Origin: an uncultured Muribaculaceae bacterium
Lineage (GTDB): Bacteria; Bacteroidota; Bacteroidia; Bacteroidales; Muribaculaceae
NCBI GenBank assembly: GCA_910587475.1
Contig: CAJUMR010000031.1
Coordinates: 1-32,993, forward strand
DNA: 32,993 nt
Direction of reading: 5' to 3'
Numbering within the stretch: the first letter of the stretch is position 1; every line of letters starts with the position of its first letter. Made by a program: the position numbers and the translations under genes. The notes beneath the pieces were generated by a model. It saw only the letters and a program-made list of their open reading frames with translations, ran no database searches and was not told the DNA's origin. Positions 16,871-25,166 of the stretch are shown here, piece after piece.

Positions 16871-17374
16871 TCAGGCTATCTGACGACGGATTTCGTCGGT
16901 CCAAGCCTTGATGCGCGCATCGGTCAGATCGGGGTGATTGACTTCGTCGAGAACGAGTCCGACAAACGATCCGTCGCGCTCAGCCTTCGAGCTTGTGAAA
17001 TCGTAGCCATCGGCATTGAATCGTCCGATCAATTCAGCCTGAGTCCCGGCCATTGCATCGTAAAGCTCGCCGACGGCGTCGCAGAACGTATCGGTCATCG
17101 ACTCGTCGCCACAACCGAAGACCGCAAGTTTCTTACCTTTAAGATCAAGCACTTGCGCACCTGCCAGGAAATCATACCAGTCACTTTCAAGATCACCTGC
17201 GCCCCATGTGCTCGAACCGAGCAATACGACGTCGTAGTTACCGACCGTTGCCGGCGACGCTTTGGCCACATCATGCAGATCGGCGTCAGCCACTCCAAGC
17301 TCTTTGGCAATACGTGCAGCCACATCGGCGGTGGTTCCTGTCTCCGAGCCGTAAAAAATTCCTATTGTTTTCAT
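16871..17374 (-). CDS. fldA: Long-chain flavodoxin
   Basis: 167 residues from the ATG at 17372-17374 (MKTIGIFYGSETGTTADVAA). The phosphate-binding loop of FMN is GSETGTT. The two FMN-stacking loops are STWGAGDLESDWYDF (with the Trp) and FGCGDESMTDTFCDAVGEL. The extra loop after the fifth strand (FNADGYDFTSSKAERDGSFV) marks the long-chain type, comparable to FldA. It carries electrons at low potential in the cytoplasm, for example to ferredoxin-dependent enzymes. A four-codon longer frame exists (MYDN), but the KTIGIFYGS start is standard. It is divergent from the OmpA-domain gene at 17549. Confidence 0.95.
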   Translation of the reverse strand: MKTIGIFYGSETGTTADVAARIAKELGVADADLHDVAKASPATVGNYDVVLLGSSTWGAGDLESDWYDFLAGAQVLDLKGKKLAVFGCGDESMTDTFCDAVGELYDAMAGTQAELIGRFNADGYDFTSSKAERDGSFVGLVLDEVNHPDLTDARIKAWTDEIRRQIA

Positions 17375-17548
17375 ATTATCATACATTTAAAATTTACACA
17401 TAATGAACGTTTTGACGGTCGCACTTGTTCGCCGGTATCTCAATACCGCGTCTTAGGCTTGGTTTCATAAACTTAATCAGGGTGAAACACGTTTGATCAT
17501 CATAAGAATGTTTTTTTCGTGTTTGTACTTATTTTAAATAGCAAAGCC

Positions 17549-18313
17549 ATGACAACAAACGAATCAAAGCGCATCGGCGCACACCGCGACAGCCCGAGGC
17601 TCGCCGCACATGCAGAAGAAAAGCTCCTTGCAGCCGCACCCGATGAAGCAGCGGCCGCCGCATCAACTGCGACAGTAGAGGAAGACCCTATTTTCACAAA
17701 CTCACGCCGCAACAACACTCCGGCCGCAATGAAATGGGGCATGGCCATCATGCTCGCCCTTGCCGTGGCATCGGCGATAGCCGTGGTCATAGGGCTCAAG
17801 AACCATCAGCCCACACCCTCAGTGCCTGACTACGCATTCGCCACTCCGGGCGGCAATTTCGTGCTAAAAGGCCGATATTCGCCGCAGTTCGCCTCCTTTG
17901 CCGGAAGCAAGGCGGCGACAGACAACTCCCGGCAGAACAGCAAATCTGCGCAGTCGACCGCAACAGCAGTAAGCCCCGACGGACATACTCGCCTGGTTGC
18001 AATCGCCGACCCGTCGACACAGGTTGTCTACCTTTTCGAAACCGATAGCTCCATCATTCCTGAGAACGCCACGCTCAACGAATTTGCACGACGTGCGGCC
18101 GCCGCTGACGGCGACATAACCATCGTCGCCTACACAGATCCGACAGGCAGTGCGAGCCATAACCTCGACCTTAGCCAAAAGAGGGCCAAAGCGCTCGGCA
18201 ACTATATGACCCGTCACGGTGTCAACCCTAAGAAAGTCAAGACTTCAGGCCGCGGCTCCACCGACGCTTTCGGATCAAATGATCTCGACCGACGCGCCGA
18301 ACTTCACTTCTGA
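17549..18313 (+). CDS. Inner-membrane-anchored OmpA-domain protein
   Basis: 254 residues from ATG 17549 (MTTNESKRIGAHRDSPRLAA). The first 60 residues are Ala-rich and polar with no signal peptide. One hydrophobic helix (about residues 62-82, GMAIMLALAVASAIAVVIG) follows, then a Ser/Gln-rich linker. From about residue 150 an OmpA-type peptidoglycan-binding domain has NLDLSQKRAKALGNYM and the closing GRGSTDAFGSNDLDRRAELH, including the characteristic ND and RR residues. The topology resembles MotB: cytoplasmic tail, one membrane helix, cell-wall-binding domain in the periplasm. Ten more codons upstream are open but non-conserved. No neighbour gives a partner; a role in tethering inner membrane to cell wall is inference. 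Confidence 0.8.
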   Translation: MTTNESKRIGAHRDSPRLAAHAEEKLLAAAPDEAAAAASTATVEEDPIFTNSRRNNTPAAMKWGMAIMLALAVASAIAVVIGLKNHQPTPSVPDYAFATPGGNFVLKGRYSPQFASFAGSKAATDNSRQNSKSAQSTATAVSPDGHTRLVAIADPSTQVVYLFETDSSIIPENATLNEFARRAAAADGDITIVAYTDPTGSASHNLDLSQKRAKALGNYMTRHGVNPKKVKTSGRGSTDAFGSNDLDRRAELHF

Positions 18314-18338
18314 TAATCATTTTGACAGCATATCAATC

Positions 18339-18379
18339 AACGGCAGAGTCATGACCCAAGCGGTCACGGCTCTGCCGTT
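18339..18379 (+). terminator. Terminator of the OmpA-domain gene
   Basis: CGGCAGAG (18341-18348) pairs with CTCTGCCG (18370-18377), with an inner TGAC/GGTCA stem closing a short loop and possible outer A-T pairs. The tail TTCATTATAAAT is only moderately T-rich. It sits 27 bases after the stop codon. Confidence 0.65.
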
Positions 18380-18500
18380 CATTATAAATCTGCTCAATGG
18401 CTGACCGCCTCAGCACCAACATATATTATGTGACAGGCTCTTGCCGTGCATCACAATTATGAAATTTATATTAAAAATGCGATAATTTACAAAAATATGC

Positions 18501-18529
18501 TTGTCTGTTAAAAAAAATACCCATATTTG
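18501..18529 (+). promoter_or_regulatory. Promoter of the beta-propeller pair
   Basis: TTG (18501-18503) and CATATTTG (18522-18529) are 18 bases apart; the -7 box differs from TAnnTTTG at one position. Transcription would begin near 18536, just before an ATG at 18541 and 56 bases before the preferred lipoprotein start at 18592. Confidence 0.5.
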
Positions 18530-18591
18530 CAACACGTCTAATGAAAATATTCATATATACCTCAACTCGTCACATAAAAAAAACACAAACC

Positions 18592-19677
18592 ATGAAATCA
18601 TTCATCCTTCATCTCACTCCATTACTACTTCTGTCCTCGATGTTTATTACATCTTGCTCCCGACCCAAAATCTGCGACCATTCTGTCATACTCACCGATG
18701 CCGATAAATCCACACCCATCGCAGAGGTTTATTCCGTTGAGGAGTGGATCCATCTTGACAACGACGAGCAGTGCGCCATAAAGAGCCATGTCAAAATCAT
18801 CGAAGCAAACGGTCTGATATATATCCTTGAGCGTGGGTTTCACAATAAGGTACTTGTATTCGACAGCAATGGAAAGTTCGTCAAAAAAATCGGCGTTGTC
18901 GGCCAGGGCCCGGGTGAATACTCCGGTCCGATCGACTTTGCGGTCGACAGCAGCGACGGCAGTGTCACAATCCTCACCGAACCTTCGACGGCATACAAAT
19001 ACGACGCCGACAACCGCTTCATCATGAGCAAGAAACTCGACGAGACCCTCCTGCACCATATTGCCCACGGGCCGAAAGGGTTTGTGGCCTCGACCGACCA
19101 TCTTACCTACACCGAGGGCGAACACGCCTATCTGCTCTACTGGTTTGACAACGATCTCAACTTCCTCGGTAAAGCCATCAAAGTGCTCGACATCCAGATG
19201 CCGCAGATCGCGTTCAGAGGACAGCTCGCCTCGCTCGACGACAAAGTGATTTACAACGACTATTTCACCAACCGTGTCTACGACTGCACATCGCCCGGAG
19301 CGTCCGACACCCTGCTGAGCTACAGCTATGCCAAGCAGATGCCACTGGAAATGTATCTTGGCATGAATTACTTCGACAACCAACGGAACTATGACCACAC
19401 CTTGAGCGTCATCGACTTGAAAGACGGAGTTGCGATAAACAGCTTTCTGACCGGGTCACACAACGTGTTTATCGTCGGATTCGACGGCGATGTAAAGTCG
19501 TTCGGCTCAGTTGTGATGCCGATGGAGACGTACAACGGAACCGACGGAACACTGCTGTCGCCGATACAGATCGACGAGTACTATCACCGGTGGCACGACC
19601 GAGCCATCAAGCAACCCGATCACACCCCCGACCCCGAGGATAACATGATGATCATGAGATGGAAATTCAACGATTGA
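18592..19677 (+). CDS. 6-bladed beta-propeller lipoprotein, copy 1
   Basis: 361 residues from ATG 18592 (MKSFILHLTPLLLLSSMFIT then SC). The lipobox ends at a cysteine near residue 22, so the protein is lipid-anchored. The mature part has the propeller-type strand repeats typical of the Bacteroidota 6-bladed beta-propeller family: ILTDADKSTPIAEVYSVEEW, KVLVFDSNGKFVKKIGVVG (which resembles an NHL repeat), GQGPGEYSGPIDFAVDSSDG and IVGFDGDVKSFGSV. The ligand is unknown; members are often surface or periplasmic lipoproteins. It has a tandem paralogue 86 bases downstream that shares a 100-residue identical block. An alternative start at 18541 would put a polar 17-residue stretch before the signal. 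Confidence 0.82.
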   Translation: MKSFILHLTPLLLLSSMFITSCSRPKICDHSVILTDADKSTPIAEVYSVEEWIHLDNDEQCAIKSHVKIIEANGLIYILERGFHNKVLVFDSNGKFVKKIGVVGQGPGEYSGPIDFAVDSSDGSVTILTEPSTAYKYDADNRFIMSKKLDETLLHHIAHGPKGFVASTDHLTYTEGEHAYLLYWFDNDLNFLGKAIKVLDIQMPQIAFRGQLASLDDKVIYNDYFTNRVYDCTSPGASDTLLSYSYAKQMPLEMYLGMNYFDNQRNYDHTLSVIDLKDGVAINSFLTGSHNVFIVGFDGDVKSFGSVVMPMETYNGTDGTLLSPIQIDEYYHRWHDRAIKQPDHTPDPEDNMMIMRWKFND

Positions 19678-20858
19678 AATCTTAAAGATCTCCATGCATA
19701 ATAAACTCATGCATACCACTGAATAATTATTTTTCACTTTCTTAGGGATAAAAGCCGATCATTATGAATATATCACATCTTAGATGCTCAACGTTCTCAA
19801 TTATTTCAATAGTCGGAATACTTTTGTCGGCGTCGTGCTCCAAGCCAAAGATCTACGCCGGGGATGTTCTGCTCACCGATGCAGATAAATCCTCGTCCAT
19901 CGCAGAAGTTTATACTGTTGAAGAGTGGATACATCTCGAAAACGATGTGGATTGTGCGATTAAAAACACTATAAGAATCATTGAAACCGGAGGACTTATT
20001 TACATTCTTGAACAAGGTTTTCATGATCAGGTCCTCGTGTTCGACAGCAATGGAAAGTTCGTCAAAAAAATCGGCGTTGTCGGCCAGGGACCGGGTGAAT
20101 ATTCCGGTCCGATCGATTTTGCAGTCGACAGCAGCGACGGCAGTGTCACAATCCTCACCGAACCATCGACGGCATACAAATACGATGCAGACAACCGCTT
20201 CATCATGAGCAAGAAACTTGACGAGACCCTACTGCATCATATTGCCCACGGGCCGAAAGGTTTTGTGGCCTCGACCGACCATCTTACCTACACCGAGGGC
20301 GAACACGCCTATCTGCTCTACTGGTTTGACGACGATCTCAACTTCATCGGCAAAGCCATCAAAGTGCTCGACATCCAGATTACCCTGAACATATTCAGAG
20401 GACAGCTTGCTCCGCTCGACGACAAGGTGATCTACAACGACTACTTCACCAACCGTGTCTACGACTGTTCTTCGCCAGGATCGCCGGACACCCTGCTGAG
20501 CTTCTGCTATTCCAAACCGATGCCGTTGGAAATGTACCTCAGCATGGACTTCTTCAACAATCAACGAAACTACGACCACACCTTAAATGTCATCGACCTG
20601 AAAGACAAAGCTGCGATATACAGCTTTATGACCGGGTCGCAGAACTTGTTCATCGTCGGATTCGACGGCGATGTCAAGTCGTTCGGCACAGTTGTGATGC
20701 CGCTGGAGACATACAACGGAGCCGACGGAACACTGCTGTCGCCGATACAGATCGACGAGTACTATCACCGGTGGCACGACCGAGCCATCAAACAACCCGA
20801 TCACGAGCCCGATCCCGAGGACAACATGATGATCATGAGATGGAAATTCAACGATTGA
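18850..20858 (+). repeat. Tandem gene duplication with a near-identical core
   Basis: Bases 18850-19149 and 20031-20330 encode the same 100 residues. I count 14 differences, all at silent positions. A second similar block covers the last 180 bases of each gene (about 19490-19677 and 20672-20858). The stretches between are more diverged, including amino acid changes. Confidence 0.88.
19764..20858 (+). CDS. 6-bladed beta-propeller lipoprotein, copy 2
   Basis: 364 residues, starting MNISHLRCSTFSIISIVGIL with the lipobox LLSASC (cysteine near residue 25). It is a paralogue of the gene just upstream, aligned along the whole length. The signal and first blade differ (KPKIYAGDVLLTDADKSSSI versus KICDHSVILTDADKSTPI), while residues corresponding to 20031-20330 are identical to copy 1 and the ends are nearly so. 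Divergent patches include ITLNIFRGQLAPL versus MPQIAFRGQLASL. No promoter was seen in the 86-base gap, so co-transcription is likely. It ends with the terminator at 20865-20892. Confidence 0.82.
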   Translation: MNISHLRCSTFSIISIVGILLSASCSKPKIYAGDVLLTDADKSSSIAEVYTVEEWIHLENDVDCAIKNTIRIIETGGLIYILEQGFHDQVLVFDSNGKFVKKIGVVGQGPGEYSGPIDFAVDSSDGSVTILTEPSTAYKYDADNRFIMSKKLDETLLHHIAHGPKGFVASTDHLTYTEGEHAYLLYWFDDDLNFIGKAIKVLDIQITLNIFRGQLAPLDDKVIYNDYFTNRVYDCSSPGSPDTLLSFCYSKPMPLEMYLSMDFFNNQRNYDHTLNVIDLKDKAAIYSFMTGSQNLFIVGFDGDVKSFGTVVMPLETYNGADGTLLSPIQIDEYYHRWHDRAIKQPDHEPDPEDNMMIMRWKFND

Positions 20859-20864
20859 ATACCT

Positions 20865-20892
20865 AAAGGCCGCCAACATAGCGGCCTTTTTT
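20865..20892 (+). terminator. Terminator of the beta-propeller pair
   Basis: AAAGGCCGC (20865-20873) pairs with GCGGCCTTT (20881-20889) around a seven-base loop, followed by a T-run to 20892. Confidence 0.92.
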
Positions 20893-20945
20893 ATGCCAAC
20901 CCGATTTTTAAGTAATCGCGGATGTTCTGTTCGGTATATTTTTGC

Positions 20946-20953
20946 TAACTTTG
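20946..20953 (+). promoter_or_regulatory. -7 promoter box of phoH
   Basis: TAACTTTG fits TAnnTTTG. It would start a transcript near 20960, about 16 bases before the ATG at 20976. No clear TTTG is seen at the -33 position. Confidence 0.6.
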
Positions 20954-20975
20954 CAGTGTTTGCAAACAAAATGAG

Positions 20976-21974
20976 ATGATCGAACGAATCGTAATAATAG
21001 ACAATGTCGACCCCGTAACGTTTTACGGCGTGAACAACAGTAATATGCAGCTGATCCGCAACCTGTTTCCGAAGTTGCGCATCGCCGCGAGAGGCAACAT
21101 AATCAAAGTCATCGGCGAAGACAGCGAAACCGCCGAATTCGAGCGATCGATCAAAAAGCTCGAAGAGCATGTCGCCCACTTCAATTCGCTCAATGAAGAT
21201 ACGATCATCGACATAATCAAAGGCGACGGTCCCAAAGAGCTCAAACGCGACGACGTGATAATCTACGGGCTCAACGGTAAACCGATCACCGGCCGCACCC
21301 CCAACCAGCAGAAACTCGTCGAAGAATTTGCCAACAACGACCTGACTTTTGCTCTCGGGCCTGCCGGCACGGGCAAGACCTATGTGGCGATAGCGCTGGC
21401 AGTCAGAGCGCTGAAAAACCGCGAAGCCCGCAAGATAATACTGTCGCGCCCGGCAGTCGAGGCCGGAGAGAAGCTCGGCTTCCTGCCAGGCGACATGAAA
21501 GATAAGATCGATCCCTATCTCCAACCGCTCTACGACGCTCTCGAAGACATGATTCCGCCGATGAAGCTCAAGGAGTATATGGAGACCAAGGTGATACAGA
21601 TCGCTCCGCTCGCTTTCATGCGCGGCCGCACCCTCAACGATGCAATAATCGTGCTCGACGAAGCTCAGAACACCACTCCCCATCAGATCAAAATGTTTCT
21701 CACCCGTCTTGGCATGAACGCAAAGATGATCATCACCGGCGACGTGACGCAGATCGACCTGCCGCGGACAACATCGTCGGGACTCGTCCAGGCGCTGAAA
21801 GTGCTGCGCAACGTCAAGGGCATAGGCCGGGTGGAATTTTCAAAAAAAGACATCATACGCCACCAGCTCGTGCAACGCATCGTCGAGGCTTACGAGCACT
21901 TCGACGAGGAACAGAAACTTTCACGCGCCAACGACAGCGCCAACGAAGCCGACGACAACCGTCAGGCAGAATGA
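20976..21974 (+). CDS. phoH: PhoH-family ATPase (PhoL type)
   Basis: A 332-residue cytoplasmic P-loop ATPase. The Walker A loop is GPAGTGKT (residues 128-135) and the Walker B strand is AIIVLDEAQNTTP (near residue 225). GRTPNQQKLVEEFANNDLTF before it and MIITGDVTQIDLP after it are PhoH family hallmarks. The first 90 residues form the N-terminal domain typical of PhoL/YbeZ. The family is linked to RNA and ribosome quality control, often near the ribonuclease YbeY, though that gene is not in this window. The C-terminus is acidic (SRANDSANEADDNRQAE). It is followed by purC after 51 bases, probably in one transcript. Confidence 0.93.
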   Translation: MIERIVIIDNVDPVTFYGVNNSNMQLIRNLFPKLRIAARGNIIKVIGEDSETAEFERSIKKLEEHVAHFNSLNEDTIIDIIKGDGPKELKRDDVIIYGLNGKPITGRTPNQQKLVEEFANNDLTFALGPAGTGKTYVAIALAVRALKNREARKIILSRPAVEAGEKLGFLPGDMKDKIDPYLQPLYDALEDMIPPMKLKEYMETKVIQIAPLAFMRGRTLNDAIIVLDEAQNTTPHQIKMFLTRLGMNAKMIITGDVTQIDLPRTTSSGLVQALKVLRNVKGIGRVEFSKKDIIRHQLVQRIVEAYEHFDEEQKLSRANDSANEADDNRQAE

Positions 21975-22025
21975 TCACAGACAACAACAAACATTAACTC
22001 CAACATAAAATCAACATTTTTTCCA

Positions 22026-22979
22026 ATGGCTACGACATTAACCCGCACTGATTTCAACTTCCCCGGACAAACATCAGTATATCATGGCAAAGTTCGCGAC
22101 GTCTACACCATCAACGATTCGATAATGGTGATGGTCGCAACTGACCGCATCTCGGCTTTCGACGTCATTCTGCCTGAAGGCATCCCCTACAAAGGTCAGA
22201 TGCTCAATCAGATCGCCGCTCAATTTCTCGATGCGACCGCCGATGTCGTTCCCAACTGGAAAATAGCAGTCCCCGATCCGATGGTGACTGTCGGCTACAA
22301 ATGCGAAGGCTTCAGAGTCGAAATGATCATCCGCGGCTATCTCACAGGCAGCGCATGGCGCGAGTATGCCGCCGGCTCCAGAGAGATCTGCGGCGTGAAA
22401 CTCCCCGACGGCATGCGCGAGAACGAGCGTTTCCCCGAACCGATAATCACCCCGACCACCAAGGCCGACGCCGGCCACGATGAAAACATCTCTAAAGAGG
22501 AGATCATCGCCCAAGGCATCGTCAGCAAAGAAGATTACGAGTTGATGGAAAAATACACCCGCGAACTCTTCGCTATCGGCACACGCATGGCCGCCGAAAA
22601 GGGCCTCATACTCGTCGACACCAAATATGAATTCGGCAAACTCGCCGACAAAGTGATCCTCATCGACGAAATCCACACTCCCGACTCTTCGCGCTACTTC
22701 TATGCCGACGGTTACCAGCAGCGTTTCGAAGCCGGCGAGCCTCAGCGTCAGCTGTCGAAAGAATTTGTGCGTCAATGGCTGATGGACAACGGCTTCATGG
22801 GCAAAGCAGGCCAGACAGTGCCTGAAATGACTCCCGAAGTGTGTGAAAGCATCTCGAACCGCTACATCGAACTCTACGAACACATCACCGGCAAGGAATT
22901 TGTCAAAGCTCCCGAAGAGCATCTCGCCGACCGCATAGCCCGCAACGTGCTCGATTGTCTTGATCAACTCAACCGATAA
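22026..22979 (+). CDS. purC: Phosphoribosylaminoimidazole-succinocarboxamide synthase
   Basis: 317 residues, the longer form of SAICAR synthetase. Visible motifs are YHGKVRDVY near the start (nucleotide-binding loop), MVATDRISAFDVIL (SAICAR synthetase signature), EMIIRGYLTGSAWREY (second signature) and LVDTKYEFGK with DEIHTPDSSRYF. It joins CAIR and aspartate using ATP, in purine synthesis. The opposite end of this window holds purB, which acts next in the pathway, on a different transcript. The next gene, menG, starts after a two-codon interval in the same reading frame. Confidence 0.96.
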   Translation: MATTLTRTDFNFPGQTSVYHGKVRDVYTINDSIMVMVATDRISAFDVILPEGIPYKGQMLNQIAAQFLDATADVVPNWKIAVPDPMVTVGYKCEGFRVEMIIRGYLTGSAWREYAAGSREICGVKLPDGMRENERFPEPIITPTTKADAGHDENISKEEIIAQGIVSKEDYELMEKYTRELFAIGTRMAAEKGLILVDTKYEFGKLADKVILIDEIHTPDSSRYFYADGYQQRFEAGEPQRQLSKEFVRQWLMDNGFMGKAGQTVPEMTPEVCESISNRYIELYEHITGKEFVKAPEEHLADRIARNVLDCLDQLNR

Positions 22980-22982
22980 GCA

Positions 22983-23723
22983 TTGGACGTCAAGGCCGAA
23001 CATATCAAGCCCTACGACCAGACCAGGGCCAAGACCGAGCAAGTGCGTGAGATGTTTGACTCGATCGCACCAGCCTACGACTGGATGAACCGTGCGATGA
23101 CCTTCGGCGTCGACAAGCTTTGGCGCCGAAGAGCCGTCAACATTGTCGCCAAGTCGCAGCCCGCTCATATCGTCGACATTGCCACCGGCACCGGCGATCT
23201 GGCCATTGTCCTCGCCCGTAAGCTGCAGCAGACCCGCGTCACCGGCATCGACCTGTCGGAAGGCATGATCGACATAGGGCGCCGGAAAGTTGCCGAAGCC
23301 GGATTGGCCGACAGAGTCACACTCTCTACCGCCGACTGCCTTGCCATGCCTCTCGCCGATGCGTCAGCCGACGCTATCACGGTGGCCTACGGAGTGCGCA
23401 ACTTCGAGCACCTCGACCGCGGCTATGCCGAAATGTTCAGAGTGCTCCGCTCAGGTGGACGCCTGTGTGTTGTCGAGCTGTCGACGCCTGTCAATCCGTT
23501 GGTCAAACCGTTCTATCGTCTTTACACAAAATTCATCATTCCTGCCCTCGGGCGCATTGTGTCAAAAGATGTCAGAGCCTACAGCTATCTGCCAGAAAGC
23601 ATCGCTGCCGTACCGCAAGGCGAAGAAATGCTCCGCCTCATCAGAGACGCAGGTTTCACCGACACGTCGTTCCGACGCATGACTTTCGGAGTCTGCACAA
23701 TCTACACCGCCACCCGCCCCTGA
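22983..23723 (+). CDS. menG: Demethylmenaquinone methyltransferase
   Basis: 246 residues starting with TTG at 22983-22985. The sequence KPYDQTRAKTEQVREMFDSI, then APAYDWMNRAMTFGVDKLWR, is the conserved N-terminus of UbiE/MenG. The S-adenosylmethionine loop is VDIATGTGDLAIVLA. The UbiE signatures are VAYGVRNFEHLDRGYAEMFR and YSYLPESIAAVP. It makes menaquinone, the respiratory quinone of anaerobic Bacteroidota. The next ATG is 23 codons in and would cut the conserved start, so TTG is preferred. The frame continues that of purC: purC TAA, one codon (GCA), then TTG. Confidence 0.93.
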   Translation: MDVKAEHIKPYDQTRAKTEQVREMFDSIAPAYDWMNRAMTFGVDKLWRRRAVNIVAKSQPAHIVDIATGTGDLAIVLARKLQQTRVTGIDLSEGMIDIGRRKVAEAGLADRVTLSTADCLAMPLADASADAITVAYGVRNFEHLDRGYAEMFRVLRSGGRLCVVELSTPVNPLVKPFYRLYTKFIIPALGRIVSKDVRAYSYLPESIAAVPQGEEMLRLIRDAGFTDTSFRRMTFGVCTIYTATRP

Positions 23724-23771
23724 GCGTCACTATCTCCTTATCATATATCAACCAGTTTCAACTCCCTATCA

Positions 23772-25166
23772 ATGAAGTCAAAACTATTAGCTGCATTATC
23801 GATAAGCATATCATTACTATCGTCTGTCCCGTCGCACGGACAGACTCAGTTCCTCAACTCGGCATCGACACCCGACGAAGCACCGGTGATGTCGTCGTTC
23901 TTTGACGAAGAAGAGGAGGAAAACGACAGCTCCTCCGTCTATGCACCCGACGGACGGCGCTGGGACGAGATACCCGACTTTGAAGCCGTCGGCTTCGCTC
24001 TCGACACAATCGTCGACCTGCCACCGCTGCCAAAATACTTCTTTCGCCCGGCGGTGTACGTAAGCTTTGATTTCCCCGATTCGATGAAATTCGACGATAA
24101 GATTTTCTCCGGACGTCCCGAATTGCGCTGGATTGAAGAAGTCAACGTCGGACAGCGAAGCATGAACGACATGCGATATAACCTCTTCTTCAAGACTCCG
24201 GAAATCGTCAAATACAACATCGCATTCCTACCCGAAGCTCCTAAATTCTACCAGTCGGAAATCGACCCGCTCAAACATAAGATAGAAATACGCGAATCAA
24301 TCACCGGTCCGGACAACCGTACAACCCTTGTTGCCGAAGAGGTGAAAAAGCGCCACTGGATACGCAATTTCTCGGCCTCGCTTCAGTTCTCGCAGGCCTA
24401 TGTGTCGCCTAACTGGTATCAGGGCGGCAACAATAACCTCAACCTCCTCGGCCAATTATATTATAATGTGAAACTCAACCAGGAATTCCACCCCAACCTA
24501 CTCGTCGACTTCACATCACAATATAAGCTCGGCCTCAATAGTGCGCCCGACGATTCGCTCAGAAACTACAGCATCTCGGAAGATCTCCTCCAGATCAACG
24601 GCAAGATCGGTATCAAAGCTGCAAAACGTTGGTATTACTCATTCACAGGCCAGTTCAAAACCCAGCTTTTGAACTCATACACCAGCAATACCCGCAATCT
24701 GCGTTCGGCATTCCTTTCTCCGGGTGAATTCATCGGCGGTTTCGGTATGACCTACAACTATGCCAACGCCAAGAAAACGTTCACTTTCGATGCCTCGCTC
24801 GACCCTATATCTTACAATTTGAAGATATGCACCAACAGCCGTCTCGACGAGACAGCCTACGGCATAAAAGAAGGGAAGTCGACGGTCAGCACCTATGGTT
24901 GTCAGGCTGTGTTCAACATGTTCTGGCAGATGGCATCAAACATTTCTCTGCGATCCTACTTCTCTTTCTTCTCTGACTTCGGCAATGCCCAGGCTGACTG
25001 GCAGAATACACTCCAGTTTGACATCAACCGGTTCCTGACCACAAAGATTTTTGCTGACCTCCGCTACGACACTATGGGTGTGGCTGCCGAAGGCACAAAG
25101 TGGAAAAAACTTCAGGTCAAGGAACTCCTTTCGATCGGTTTCACATATAAATTCAGCTCGATATGA
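23772..25166 (+). CDS. DUF3078 protein, predicted outer-membrane beta-barrel
   Basis: 464 residues with a signal peptide (MKSKLLAALSISISLLSSVP, cleavage after SHGQ). A short acidic stretch (FDEEEEENDSS) follows. The C-terminal 270 residues are alternating beta strands with many aromatics: VSPNWYQGGNNNLNLLGQLY is the signature of the Bacteroidota DUF3078 family, and the last strand KELLSIGFTYKFSSI fits a barrel. The function is unknown. It probably follows menG on the same transcript, 48 bases later, and its stop codon overlaps the next start (ATGA). Confidence 0.82.
   Translation: MKSKLLAALSISISLLSSVPSHGQTQFLNSASTPDEAPVMSSFFDEEEEENDSSSVYAPDGRRWDEIPDFEAVGFALDTIVDLPPLPKYFFRPAVYVSFDFPDSMKFDDKIFSGRPELRWIEEVNVGQRSMNDMRYNLFFKTPEIVKYNIAFLPEAPKFYQSEIDPLKHKIEIRESITGPDNRTTLVAEEVKKRHWIRNFSASLQFSQAYVSPNWYQGGNNNLNLLGQLYYNVKLNQEFHPNLLVDFTSQYKLGLNSAPDDSLRNYSISEDLLQINGKIGIKAAKRWYYSFTGQFKTQLLNSYTSNTRNLRSAFLSPGEFIGGFGMTYNYANAKKTFTFDASLDPISYNLKICTNSRLDETAYGIKEGKSTVSTYGCQAVFNMFWQMASNISLRSYFSFFSDFGNAQADWQNTLQFDINRFLTTKIFADLRYDTMGVAAEGTKWKKLQVKELLSIGFTYKFSSI

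Noticed and set aside
20583..21683. 366-codon open frame on the minus strand
   Set aside because: Runs antisense across the end of beta-propeller copy 2, the terminator and most of phoH. It would erase a strong terminator, and it has no family signature.
22074..23168. 364-codon open frame on the minus strand
   Set aside because: Antisense to purC and the start of menG, both confidently identified.
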